DNA of 5,331 bases, taken from contig CANQOH010000064.1 in NCBI GenBank assembly GCA_947625425.1, positions 1 to 5,331 on the forward strand, in the 5' to 3' direction. The notes beneath the pieces were generated by a model. That model was not told the origin of the DNA. It made no database searches and worked only from the letters and a program-made list of their open reading frames with translations. The stretch comes from an uncultured Bacilli bacterium. GTDB lineage: Bacteria; Bacillota_I; Bacilli_A; RF39; UBA660. Positions 1-5,331 of the stretch are shown in pieces. The position numbers and the translations under genes are program-made. Positions within the stretch are counted from its first letter, which is position 1, and each line of letters begins with the position of its first letter.

Positions 1-1046
1 TCATAAAATGCTTCTATTCTCGTATTAATACCTACATCACTAGTCTGACTATCAAAACTAAAATAAATAACTGGTATTTTATAATCTTCAGATATTCTTT
101 GTAAGACTGGCATTGTATCTATTTCTGGCGTACAACCAAAGCTCTTAACATGAATAATACCATCTACTCCATCTTTGGCATAATCTAAAGCTTTTTTAAT
201 TGTATACATTGCCGTTGCACCCATATCATACTTCGCATAATTCTTAATACTTTGTTTAACTTCTTTAGTCTGTGGATTTAATATACTATTAGATAAATTC
301 ATCCATCTATAAATAACAATTCCTTTTTTAGCTAATTCTTTTTCCATATAGTGATTACTATATCCATCCATAATTGTATAGTACTCACCTACAAAACCAA
401 CTTTTAAAGGATTTTTCGGTTTATTAATTTCAATCTTTTTAAATCTCTTTTTATATAATTTATATAGTACATTAAGTTCTTTTTTATCTTCTACATCTCT
501 TAAATCATCTAAAAATTCTTGATGTAATTTATCAAAAGAACCTTCTACTACTTCAAAGCCAACATTCTGTCTAATATAATCTTCTACTTTATCAATTATT
601 TCAACCATTTTAACAGCTACTAAACAAGCTTCCGTTACCTTCTTTAAACTTAAATCAGGATTTATTTTTTTAAATTCATCATAAAAACTTAACGGATTTC
701 TAAAACTAGCATTTGCCATATTAACAAAGTTTATATCTTTATAACCTAAATCTCTAAGTATTTGTTCATGTAGTTCACCATAATAACCTAATCTACATAA
801 ACCACCTACTTGAATTAAAGTATCTGCTCCTTCTTCAATCGCTTCTATATACCCACCTAAAATATACTTAAAAGGTGTACAAACAAAATCAGGTGAATTC
901 TTAGTTCCTAATTCTAACGTTCTTCTTGTAATTGGTTTCGCATATAAATAATCACAATCAAGGCCATTTCTGATAATATGTTCAACAGCTACATTATAAG
1001 ATTCCCATCTTGGAAAATATACTTTAGGTTTACTACTCTTCTTCAT
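1..1046 (-). CDS. 2-hydroxyacyl-CoA dehydratase-like protein ('CoA protein activase' type), 3' end cut by window
   Basis: My translation gives 348 codons with no stop before the left edge. It begins M-K-K-S-S-K-P-K-V-Y-F-P-R-W. Family hallmarks seen are VCTPFKYILGG (Cys56), a GGLCRLGYYGEL block (about 81-92, Cys84), SFGCTPEIDTMP (about 302-313, Cys305) and a last visible stretch DVGINTRIEAFY. In relatives that signature lies close to the C-terminus, so perhaps only 10-30 residues are missing. Proteins of this kind belong to the BCR/HAD superfamily, whose cysteines hold Fe-S clusters and which carry out ATP-driven, radical-type reduction or dehydration of acyl thioesters in anaerobes. The start at 1044-1046 has an AAAGGA Shine-Dalgarno 8 bases upstream and overlaps the preceding gene by 14 bases, suggesting translational coupling. 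The superfamily is well supported; the substrate is unknown. It may also be annotated as an acyl-CoA dehydratase activase. Confidence 0.82.
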   Translation of the reverse strand, partial: MKKSSKPKVYFPRWESYNVAVEHIIRNGLDCDYLYAKPITRRTLELGTKNSPDFVCTPFKYILGGYIEAIEEGADTLIQVGGLCRLGYYGELHEQILRDLGYKDINFVNMANASFRNPLSFYDEFKKINPDLSLKKVTEACLVAVKMVEIIDKVEDYIRQNVGFEVVEGSFDKLHQEFLDDLRDVEDKKELNVLYKLYKKRFKKIEINKPKNPLKVGFVGEYYTIMDGYSNHYMEKELAKKGIVIYRWMNLSNSILNPQTKEVKQSIKNYAKYDMGATAMYTIKKALDYAKDGVDGIIHVKSFGCTPEIDTMPVLQRISEDYKIPVIYFSFDSQTSDVGINTRIEAFY

Positions 1047-1965
1047 CTTCTTTTTCCTTTCTAAGTCTTATAATATCAACAAAACTCTCTAGCCTTGTCT
1101 CCATTCCTGCTGTTCCTTCTTGGCCATCTAATACTAAATTAATAATTGGTTTATCTTTTAATCTTCTAACTATCATTTCATTAACTAAAGAATCTGGTCC
1201 ACAAGGAAAAGAAGATACTAAGATGATTCCATCTACTTTATCTTTATAAATACTAATAGCTCCTACTAATTCTTTATTAAAAGTCCAAGGTAAAGTCGCA
1301 CTTATTACTTTAGCTCTTTCTTTAGCTTTCTTTTCATCTACTACACAAGCTAAAATTGCTTCACAATCTAAATCTTTTAAAGTATCAAGTATTGGTTTAC
1401 CTACATATTCATCATATATATTATATGGATGTGATACTATTAATATCTTTAATTTTTTACTTTCTTCAAGTACTTTTTCTTGATTACGTATATCTAATAT
1501 CTTATGCGTTTTCTCTGCTTGTTTAGCTATATAATAAGCTTTTAATATTTGAGCTTTATTCTTTCCTAAGAATTTACCCATCTTCATAAAAGCTTTTAAT
1601 TCTGTATCTTTATTATGAACATCAATACTATAATATAGTATCTTTAAATCTTTCTCACGATAAGTATTTTTAATTACATCATAGATAGCTTGAAACTTAG
1701 AACATACTATTTCTTTTGTATTACCAAAAGTCGCAACTCGAGGTATAAAAATATAATCACATTTATCGATTAAATAATCAACATGTCCTGTATATATTTT
1801 ACTTGATAAACAAGATTCATCTATTGCATGCGTTGCTCCTCTTCTTAAGATATCTTTATTAGTTTCTGGACTTACGATATATTCTACACCTAACTCTTCA
1901 AAAAAAGTCTCCCATAATATATGATATCTATAATATAAGAAAGCTCTAGGTATTCCAACTTTCAT
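1033..1965 (-). CDS. DUF2229 / acyl-CoA dehydratase activase-related protein
   Basis: The 310-residue product begins MKVGIPRAFLYYRYHILWET, the classic opening of the DUF2229 family (G-I-P-R-A-L..YY....W..FF..LG). Further hallmarks are the TNKDIL segment (35-40), DESCLSSK (49-56, Cys52), YIFIPRV (71-77), VCSKF (87-91, Cys88), SSFPCGPDS (251-259, Cys255) and GTAGMETRLESFVDII (284-299). The three cysteines sit where this family conserves probable Fe-S ligands. Family domains occur alone or inside proteins of about 1400 residues, fused to BcrAD/BadFG ATPase and HgdB-like domains. Here the domain is free-standing and the HgdB-like partner is the next gene, whose start lies inside this one. Start support: AGAGGTG lies 7 bases upstream of the ATG. 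A 49-base gap separates it from the ligase gene. The highly charged tail (KEKEDEEE) is the stretch read in another frame by the overlap. Biochemical role unproven; likely one half of a cytoplasmic reductase/dehydratase-like complex. Confidence 0.87.
   Translation of the reverse strand: MKVGIPRAFLYYRYHILWETFFEELGVEYIVSPETNKDILRRGATHAIDESCLSSKIYTGHVDYLIDKCDYIFIPRVATFGNTKEIVCSKFQAIYDVIKNTYREKDLKILYYSIDVHNKDTELKAFMKMGKFLGKNKAQILKAYYIAKQAEKTHKILDIRNQEKVLEESKKLKILIVSHPYNIYDEYVGKPILDTLKDLDCEAILACVVDEKKAKERAKVISATLPWTFNKELVGAISIYKDKVDGIILVSSFPCGPDSLVNEMIVRRLKDKPIINLVLDGQEGTAGMETRLESFVDIIRLRKEKEDEEE
1055..1060 (-). promoter_or_regulatory. Ribosome binding site inside the upstream gene, fixing the start at 1046
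   Basis: On the minus strand AAAGGA lies 8 bases before the ATG at 1044-1046, inside the coding sequence of the preceding gene. It supports this ATG as the real start and hence a 14-base overlap with the stop at 1033-1035, a layout typical of translationally coupled subunits. Confidence 0.6.
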
Positions 1966-1972
1966 TTTCTAA

Positions 1973-1979
1973 CACCTCT
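1973..1979 (-). promoter_or_regulatory. Ribosome binding site of the DUF2229 gene
   Basis: AGAGGTG on the minus strand lies 7 bases before the ATG at 1963-1965. The same heptamer precedes the TetR-type gene at 3877-3883, so it looks like a normal initiation signal in this genome. The 49-base gap between the ligase stop and this start (1966-2014) contains no convincing terminator, which favours readthrough from the ligase gene. Confidence 0.6.
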
Positions 1980-2014
1980 TACCACTTTAATATCATAACA
2001 TATTATTAATTATT

Positions 2015-3736
2015 TTATTTATTTTCTTTTTCTAACTCACGATAATCTACTTTACCTATCATTGTTTTAGGTAAAGACTCTCTAAAGACATATTCTTTAG
2101 GTAACATATATTTAGCAAGATTCTTTTCACAATATTCTTTAATATCATTTTTAATCTTATTAGTTACTTTAATACCATTATTTAAAACAATATAAGCTTT
2201 AGGTACTTGTACTTTATATGGATGAGGTATCCCTATAACTCCACAATTAAGTACTGCTTCATGTTCCATAATAACTTCTTCAATATGTGATGGATATACG
2301 TTATAACCTGATACAATAAGCATTCTTTTAAGTCTTGAAGTAAAAAATACTACTCCATCTTCTTTCATATAACCTAAATCTCCCGTATGAACCCATATCT
2401 TACCTTTATTATCTTTTTCTAAGATATCATTAGTTTCTTTTTCATTATCTAGATAACCTGGCATTACTGTTGGTCCACTAATACAGATTTCGCCTACCTC
2501 ACCAAATGGTACTTCTTCTCTCGTCTCAACACCTTCTATTTTAACTTCATTACCAGGTAAAGGAATTCCTACACTACCTAAGACATCAGAACCCATAGAT
2601 CCAAATGTAACAGGACCCGTTGTTTCAGTCATTCCATAACCTTGGATAATATTTCTTTGACAATTATGACTCTTTAAAAATTTATTAACCGTTTCATTCT
2701 TCGCAACACTTAACGAATCTCCTCCCGAAATAACATACTTAACATAAGATAAATCAACATTATCCATATGTTTATTAGTTAATAGTGCTTCAAATAAAGT
2801 TGGTACTCCAGGTATAAAAGTAGGTCTATATTTTGTAATCAATTTATCAAATCTTTTCGCATCAAATTGTGGTACTAAGATTGTACTAGCTCCTAAACAC
2901 ATTGGTCCATGAACACAAACTACTAAACCAAAGCAATGAAATAAAGGTAATACTGCTAATGCCGAATCAGTATTATTAATATCTTTAAAGACAATTTCGG
3001 CTTGTTTAGCTACGGCATTTATATTACCATTTGTTAAAACAATATTCTTTGGTGTTCCACTCGTCCCACCACTATGTAAGATAACGGCTGGTTGATCTTT
3101 AGTTGTTTTCGCTAATACCTTCTCCGTAAAGCTTTTACCTCTCGCCATAAAGTCATTCCAGTACATATTACTTTCACTCTTCTTAGGCACTTCTACTTTT
3201 CTACCTTGTGTAATGTAATATCCAACTTTTAAAAGAACTGGCATTGAGTCCCCAGGTGAAACAATAATTGTCTTATAGACATTCGTTTCATCAACTATCT
3301 CTTTAATCTTTTTATAACTTAAGTTAATCGCAATTAACATCACACTATTAGTTGTAATTAGTGAATTCTTTATCTCTTCTTCAGCTGATAAGGGATGAAT
3401 CATATTAGCAATCGCCCCTATTTTATTAACTGCATAAAAAGATATAACAGCTTCTGGAGTATTCGCCATACATATTGTTACAACGTCCCCTGGTCTTATC
3501 CCTTGACTTCTTAAAGCTTTAGCACATAAATTAATCTCCCCAAAAAAATATCTAAAAGTCATCTTTTTATTAAAATAATTAATAGCTACACTATCCATAT
3601 TATCTTTATTCTTCTCTTTTAGATGTTCATATAAAGATACATTAGGTACTTCAATATCTCTTTCATTCTTCTTATAATACTTATCCCATGGATGTTTATA
3701 TTTAATCTTATTAATTACTTTATCTAATATTTTCAT
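2015..3736 (-). CDS. AMP-forming acyl-CoA ligase (long-chain fatty acid-CoA ligase-like)
   Basis: This 573-residue, apparently full-length member of the ANL superfamily activates a carboxylic acid with ATP to an acyl-adenylate and transfers it to CoA. Motifs in order are the phosphate loop HSGGTSGTPK (221-230), LPLFHCFGL (263-271), YGMTETT (367-373), HTGDLGY (450-456), SRLKRMLIVSGYNVYP (467-482, with the conserved Arg468 and the hinge at Lys470) and PKTMIGK (556-562), whose Lys562 is the expected adenylation lysine. All core catalytic positions look intact. One oddity is Asn231 after PK, where most relatives have Gly. There is no signal peptide and no clear membrane helix, so it is probably cytoplasmic. 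AGGAGG lies 7 bases upstream of the ATG. It is the first gene of the leftward cluster and diverges from a TetR-type regulator that is its likely controller. A fatty-acid substrate is inferred from overall resemblance; medium-chain, aryl or acyl-ACP specificity cannot be excluded. Confidence 0.9.
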   Translation of the reverse strand: MKILDKVINKIKYKHPWDKYYKKNERDIEVPNVSLYEHLKEKNKDNMDSVAINYFNKKMTFRYFFGEINLCAKALRSQGIRPGDVVTICMANTPEAVISFYAVNKIGAIANMIHPLSAEEEIKNSLITTNSVMLIAINLSYKKIKEIVDETNVYKTIIVSPGDSMPVLLKVGYYITQGRKVEVPKKSESNMYWNDFMARGKSFTEKVLAKTTKDQPAVILHSGGTSGTPKNIVLTNGNINAVAKQAEIVFKDINNTDSALAVLPLFHCFGLVVCVHGPMCLGASTILVPQFDAKRFDKLITKYRPTFIPGVPTLFEALLTNKHMDNVDLSYVKYVISGGDSLSVAKNETVNKFLKSHNCQRNIIQGYGMTETTGPVTFGSMGSDVLGSVGIPLPGNEVKIEGVETREEVPFGEVGEICISGPTVMPGYLDNEKETNDILEKDNKGKIWVHTGDLGYMKEDGVVFFTSRLKRMLIVSGYNVYPSHIEEVIMEHEAVLNCGVIGIPHPYKVQVPKAYIVLNNGIKVTNKIKNDIKEYCEKNLAKYMLPKEYVFRESLPKTMIGKVDYRELEKENK

Positions 3737-3743
3737 TTAGATT

Positions 3744-3779
3744 CCTCCTTAAGTTATTAAACATCTGTTGCATAACTTA
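3744..3779 (-). promoter_or_regulatory. Ligase leader: 5' hairpin abutting the Shine-Dalgarno
   Basis: On the minus strand a perfect 8-base inverted repeat, TAAGTTAT (3779-3772) and ATAACTTA (3757-3750), encloses a 14-base loop. It is followed with no gap by AGGAGG (3749-3744), 7 bases before the ligase ATG. The predicted transcription start (about 3780) would put this hairpin at the very 5' end of the mRNA. The Shine-Dalgarno is strong evidence for the start codon. The hairpin is weak (one G-C pair), so a role in mRNA stability or initiation is only a suggestion; as DNA, the repeat could also be a protein-binding site. Confidence 0.45.
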
Positions 3780-3796
3780 CAAATGTATTATATAAT
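3768..3796 (+). promoter_or_regulatory. Candidate promoter for the TetR-type gene
   Basis: TTGCAT (3768-3773) is followed after exactly 17 bases by a consensus TATAAT (3791-3796). Transcription would begin near 3803, giving a leader of about 85 bases that contains the 16-bp palindrome. A weaker alternative nearer the gene is TTGTTA (3836-3841), 19 bases, GATATT (3861-3866). In that case the palindrome would overlap the -35 box. Confidence 0.5.
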
Positions 3797-3816
3797 TAAC
3801 TCAATTAATACATCAA
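3787..3816 (-). promoter_or_regulatory. Candidate promoter for the ligase operon
   Basis: On the minus strand TTGATG (3816-3811) is followed after 18 bases by TATAAT (3792-3787). Counting 7 bases on gives a start at a G near 3780 and a 44-base leader. The -10 box overlaps the -10 box of the opposite promoter within the self-complementary block ATTATATAAT (3787-3796), so the two promoters should compete for polymerase. Confidence 0.5.
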
Positions 3817-3836
3817 TCATCAATATTTACTAAGAT

Positions 3837-3852
3837 TGTTAAATATTAAACA
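3837..3852. promoter_or_regulatory. Near-perfect palindrome, candidate TetR-family operator
   Basis: TGTTAAATATTAAACA pairs with its own reverse complement at 7 of 8 symmetric positions; only 3841/3848 mismatch. It lies 35 bases before the regulator start codon, between the predicted start of its transcript and its Shine-Dalgarno, and upstream of the predicted -35 box of the ligase promoter. Size and symmetry fit a homodimeric TetR-type repressor. Binding is inferred from position and symmetry alone. Confidence 0.5.
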
Positions 3853-3887
3853 CATAAAAAGATATTGTTTAATAAAAGAGGTGCCAT

Positions 3888-4451
3888 ATGGATCGCAGAA
3901 TAAAATATACTAAGAAAATTATCAGAGATACATTTATTGATTTATTACTAGAAAAAGATATTAAGAAAATTACTGTTAGTGAAATATGTAAGTTATCTGA
4001 CATTAATCGCGCAACTTTTTATCGCTATTACTTAGATGTCTATGACTTACTTGATAAGATTGAAGATGACTTTGTGAGTGAACTAAAAGAAGCCGTTCCA
4101 TCTAATACTAACAACAATTATTCCGTATCTAGTTTCACTAAAGACTTACTAATGGTATTCCTAAGTAACAAAGAATTAGTTAAAATATTATTTAATACTA
4201 ACAATAATGTATATTTTTTAAATGATATTTTAGAACTAGCTTACGATAAATGTAAGCAGAAATGGCAAAATGACCTACCTGACTTAAGTGAAGAAGATAT
4301 TGAGTATGCTTCAGTCTTCATCTTTAATGGTGCTTTAGGCGTCGTTAACTACTGGGTAAAAAACGACTTTGATAAAGACGTCGATGAAGTAGCGGAAATC
4401 ATTGAACGTTTAAGTTACTTTGGTACTCATAAATTTATTTACAAAAAATAA
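3888..4451 (+). CDS. TetR/AcrR-type transcriptional regulator
   Basis: The 187-residue product has an N-terminal TetR-type DNA-binding domain. Helices with K..IRDTFIDLLLEKD (about 10-24) lead into the helix-turn-helix ITVSEICKLSDINRATFYRYY (about 28-48), with RATFYRYY as the recognition helix. The rest is helical. Its end (FIFNGALGVVNYWVKNDF, about 144-161, then an amphipathic helix) resembles the C-terminal ligand and dimer domain of TetR_C_7-like regulators. AGAGGTG 4 bases before the ATG supports this start. The gene points away from the acyl-CoA ligase operon across a 151-base gap containing a palindrome, the usual layout of a local repressor. The ligand could be a fatty acid or an acyl-CoA, but nothing in the protein proves this. 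It has more C-ending codons than its neighbours by eye, not enough to claim transfer. A bidirectional terminator follows the stop codon directly. Confidence 0.88.
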   Translation: MDRRIKYTKKIIRDTFIDLLLEKDIKKITVSEICKLSDINRATFYRYYLDVYDLLDKIEDDFVSELKEAVPSNTNNNYSVSSFTKDLLMVFLSNKELVKILFNTNNNVYFLNDILELAYDKCKQKWQNDLPDLSEEDIEYASVFIFNGALGVVNYWVKNDFDKDVDEVAEIIERLSYFGTHKFIYKK

Positions 4452-4478
4452 AGAACTATTCAATTAATAGTTCTTTTT
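4450..4478. terminator. Bidirectional intrinsic terminator between converging genes
   Basis: An 11-bp perfect stem (4450-4460 with 4466-4476) with a 5-base loop (CAATT) overlaps the end of the TetR-type stop codon. On the plus strand it ends in TTTTT (4474-4478). On the minus strand the complement of AAAAAA (4443-4448) gives a matching U-tract. It can therefore serve both the regulator gene and the converging gene that ends at 4481. The stem has only two G-C pairs, as expected in so AT-rich a genome. Confidence 0.8.
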
Positions 4479-4480
4479 AA

Positions 4481-5331
4481 TTACACTATATTAAAGACTT
4501 CATCATCTTCCCAAATACAATCACATAAGTAATAATCATCCTGAATACCATCTGCTATTAAATCAACTTTATTTAGTTTATCAGAAGAGTATTCACGAAT
4601 TTTAACGTATTCTAAAAATTTAATATCTTTATTAGGTATGTTATTAACTCTTGATTTATCAACAACTAAATATATTTTATCTAAATCATTATCATAATAA
4701 ACATCTTTAATAATAATGCCATTATCACTATTAGTAACTATTCTAATAGCCGTAGTTTTCTTATCCTTATAATCTTTAATAAAATCATCTAAAGTATTAG
4801 AACAAAAGGCATTGTTACCATCAATATTACATTTATCTTTCTTAACATCATCAAATGAATAATCTTTATCTAAAGATTTAACATCTTCAATACCATTCTT
4901 TAAAGTTATCTCATAGAATTTATCAATATCCATCTTTTCAACAACTATATTTTCTTTATTTAACTTATTAATATATTCATTATCTACATCAGCTAGTGAC
5001 CAGTAGTTATCATCTTCTACTTCATTATTTTCCCCATTATAAGCAGTCCAATAATATTTATCCTGTTCTTTTTCTACACCAAACTTATCAAATACTTTAA
5101 GTGTTATATTTCCCTCACTAGTATATCCATCTCTTCTATTATCTTCTACAACATAAACTTTATCTTTATCATACAAAACATCAGTAATAATAGGAGCTCC
5201 CTCTAATGTATATCTCATCATTCTCATAAAACACTCTTGTTTATCTTTATAAGATTCATAAAACTTTTCTATTATTTCATTATTATAAACTTCATCATAA
5301 GTACTTACATAAACTTTATCTTCTATCGCCT
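4481..5331 (-). CDS. Protein with two DUF4362-like domains, 5' end beyond the window
   Basis: The frame is open to the right edge; the first in-frame ATG (5225-5227) is preceded by 34 more sense codons and has no Shine-Dalgarno. Those codons (AIEDKVYVSTYDEV...EKFYESYKDK) belong to the same domain, so the true start lies outside. The protein is acidic and rich in Lys, Asp, Asn and Tyr. MRYTLEGAPIITDVLYD followed by VVEDNRRD matches the DUF4362 pattern (IR...YT.EGdPI..dl.YD ... DN..D). A second, more divergent copy follows (NTLDDFIKDYKDK, IRIV, GIIIKDVYYD, VVDKSR), ending in YYLCDC, like the Y-x-L-x-x-C end of that family. DUF4362 proteins of Bacillota are often small lipoproteins of unknown function. 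Whether this one has a lipoprotein signal cannot be seen. It converges on the TetR-type gene and shares its terminator, so it is probably unrelated to the operon. Family call moderate; no function assigned. Confidence 0.7.
   Translation of the reverse strand, partial: AIEDKVYVSTYDEVYNNEIIEKFYESYKDKQECFMRMMRYTLEGAPIITDVLYDKDKVYVVEDNRRDGYTSEGNITLKVFDKFGVEKEQDKYYWTAYNGENNEVEDDNYWSLADVDNEYINKLNKENIVVEKMDIDKFYEITLKNGIEDVKSLDKDYSFDDVKKDKCNIDGNNAFCSNTLDDFIKDYKDKKTTAIRIVTNSDNGIIIKDVYYDNDLDKIYLVVDKSRVNNIPNKDIKFLEYVKIREYSSDKLNKVDLIADGIQDDYYLCDCIWEDDEVFNIV

Larger units (their letters stand above)
3755..3874. repeat. TATTAAACA repeated three times in the divergent intergenic region
   Basis: The 9-mer TATTAAACA occurs at 3755-3763 and 3844-3852 on the plus strand and inverted (TGTTTAATA) at 3866-3874. 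A one-mismatch inverted copy, TGTTAAATA, lies at 3837-3845 and forms the left half of a palindrome. The copies flank both predicted promoters, as expected for half-sites of one DNA-binding protein, most simply the adjacent TetR-type regulator. AT-rich background makes some chance repetition possible. Confidence 0.45.

Noticed and set aside
1988..2005. Inverted repeat TAATAT/ATATTA between the ligase and DUF2229 genes as a terminator
   Set aside because: Only six A-T pairs, no closing G-C pair and no T-tract in the direction of transcription; expected by chance at this base composition.
3737..3887. Small gene or riboswitch in the divergent intergenic region
   Set aside because: No frame with a start and ribosome site fits, and the leaders (about 44 and 85 bases) show only simple hairpins and palindromes, with no recognisable riboswitch core.
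3888..4451. Recent horizontal transfer of the TetR-type gene
   Set aside because: Its codons look slightly richer in C than those of the neighbours, but the gene is short, has normal signals and shows no mobile element, repeats or integration scars around it.
5225..5227. ATG as the start of a 248-residue complete protein
   Set aside because: The frame is open for 34 codons further to the window edge, those codons encode the beginning of a repeated domain, and there is no Shine-Dalgarno before this ATG.
1..5331. Mollicute genetic code (TGA as tryptophan)
   Set aside because: All tryptophans I checked use TGG and no frame needs TGA readthrough. TGA is not used as a stop either, so the code is not proved, but the standard code explains everything.

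Overview
The window reads as chromosomal DNA from a low-GC, probably anaerobic member of the Bacillota/Mycoplasmatota group (gut Bacilli of the Erysipelotrichia or RF39 kind would fit). The grounds are the strongly AT-rich sequence, the A/T-rich codons, the clear Shine-Dalgarno sites, and oxygen-sensitive 2-hydroxyacyl-CoA dehydratase-type proteins next to a fatty-acid ligase. All reading frames work with the standard bacterial code: the stops seen are TAA and TAG, and I found no in-frame TGA. The lineage is an inference and not a firm call.

The left two thirds (1-3736) is a leftward gene cluster, probably one operon. Transcription runs from a 573-residue AMP-forming acyl-CoA ligase (2015-3736) to a 310-residue DUF2229/acyl-CoA dehydratase activase-related protein (1033-1965). 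It continues into a 2-hydroxyacyl-CoA dehydratase-like 'CoA protein activase' (1-1046), which is cut by the left edge near its expected C-terminus. The last two genes overlap by 14 bases. Both carry conserved cysteines and the same C-terminal signature (D-x-Q ... G-x-x-TR-[IL]-E-[AS]-F). Together they look like split pieces of the large multidomain BCR/HAD (benzoyl-CoA reductase / 2-hydroxyacyl-CoA dehydratase) proteins of anaerobes. One characterised branch of these, PlsA/PlsR of Clostridium perfringens, makes plasmalogens. The ATPase (BcrAD/BadFG) electron activator such a system needs is not in the window and may lie to the left.

A 151-base divergent intergenic region (3737-3887) separates the ligase from a rightward TetR-type regulator (3888-4451). 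It holds a perfectly symmetric ATTATATAAT block that supplies an overlapping TATAAT -10 box to each strand. It also holds a near-perfect 16-bp palindrome and further copies of its half-site TATTAAACA, a plausible operator set for the regulator. The predicted ligase transcript would begin with a small hairpin that directly abuts its Shine-Dalgarno sequence.

A bidirectional hairpin terminator (4450-4478) lies between the regulator and a converging leftward gene (4481 to beyond 5331). That gene encodes an acidic, lysine-rich protein made of two divergent copies of a DUF4362-like domain. Its reading frame is open to the right edge, so the true N-terminus is outside the window. No RNA genes, mobile elements or CRISPR arrays were seen.
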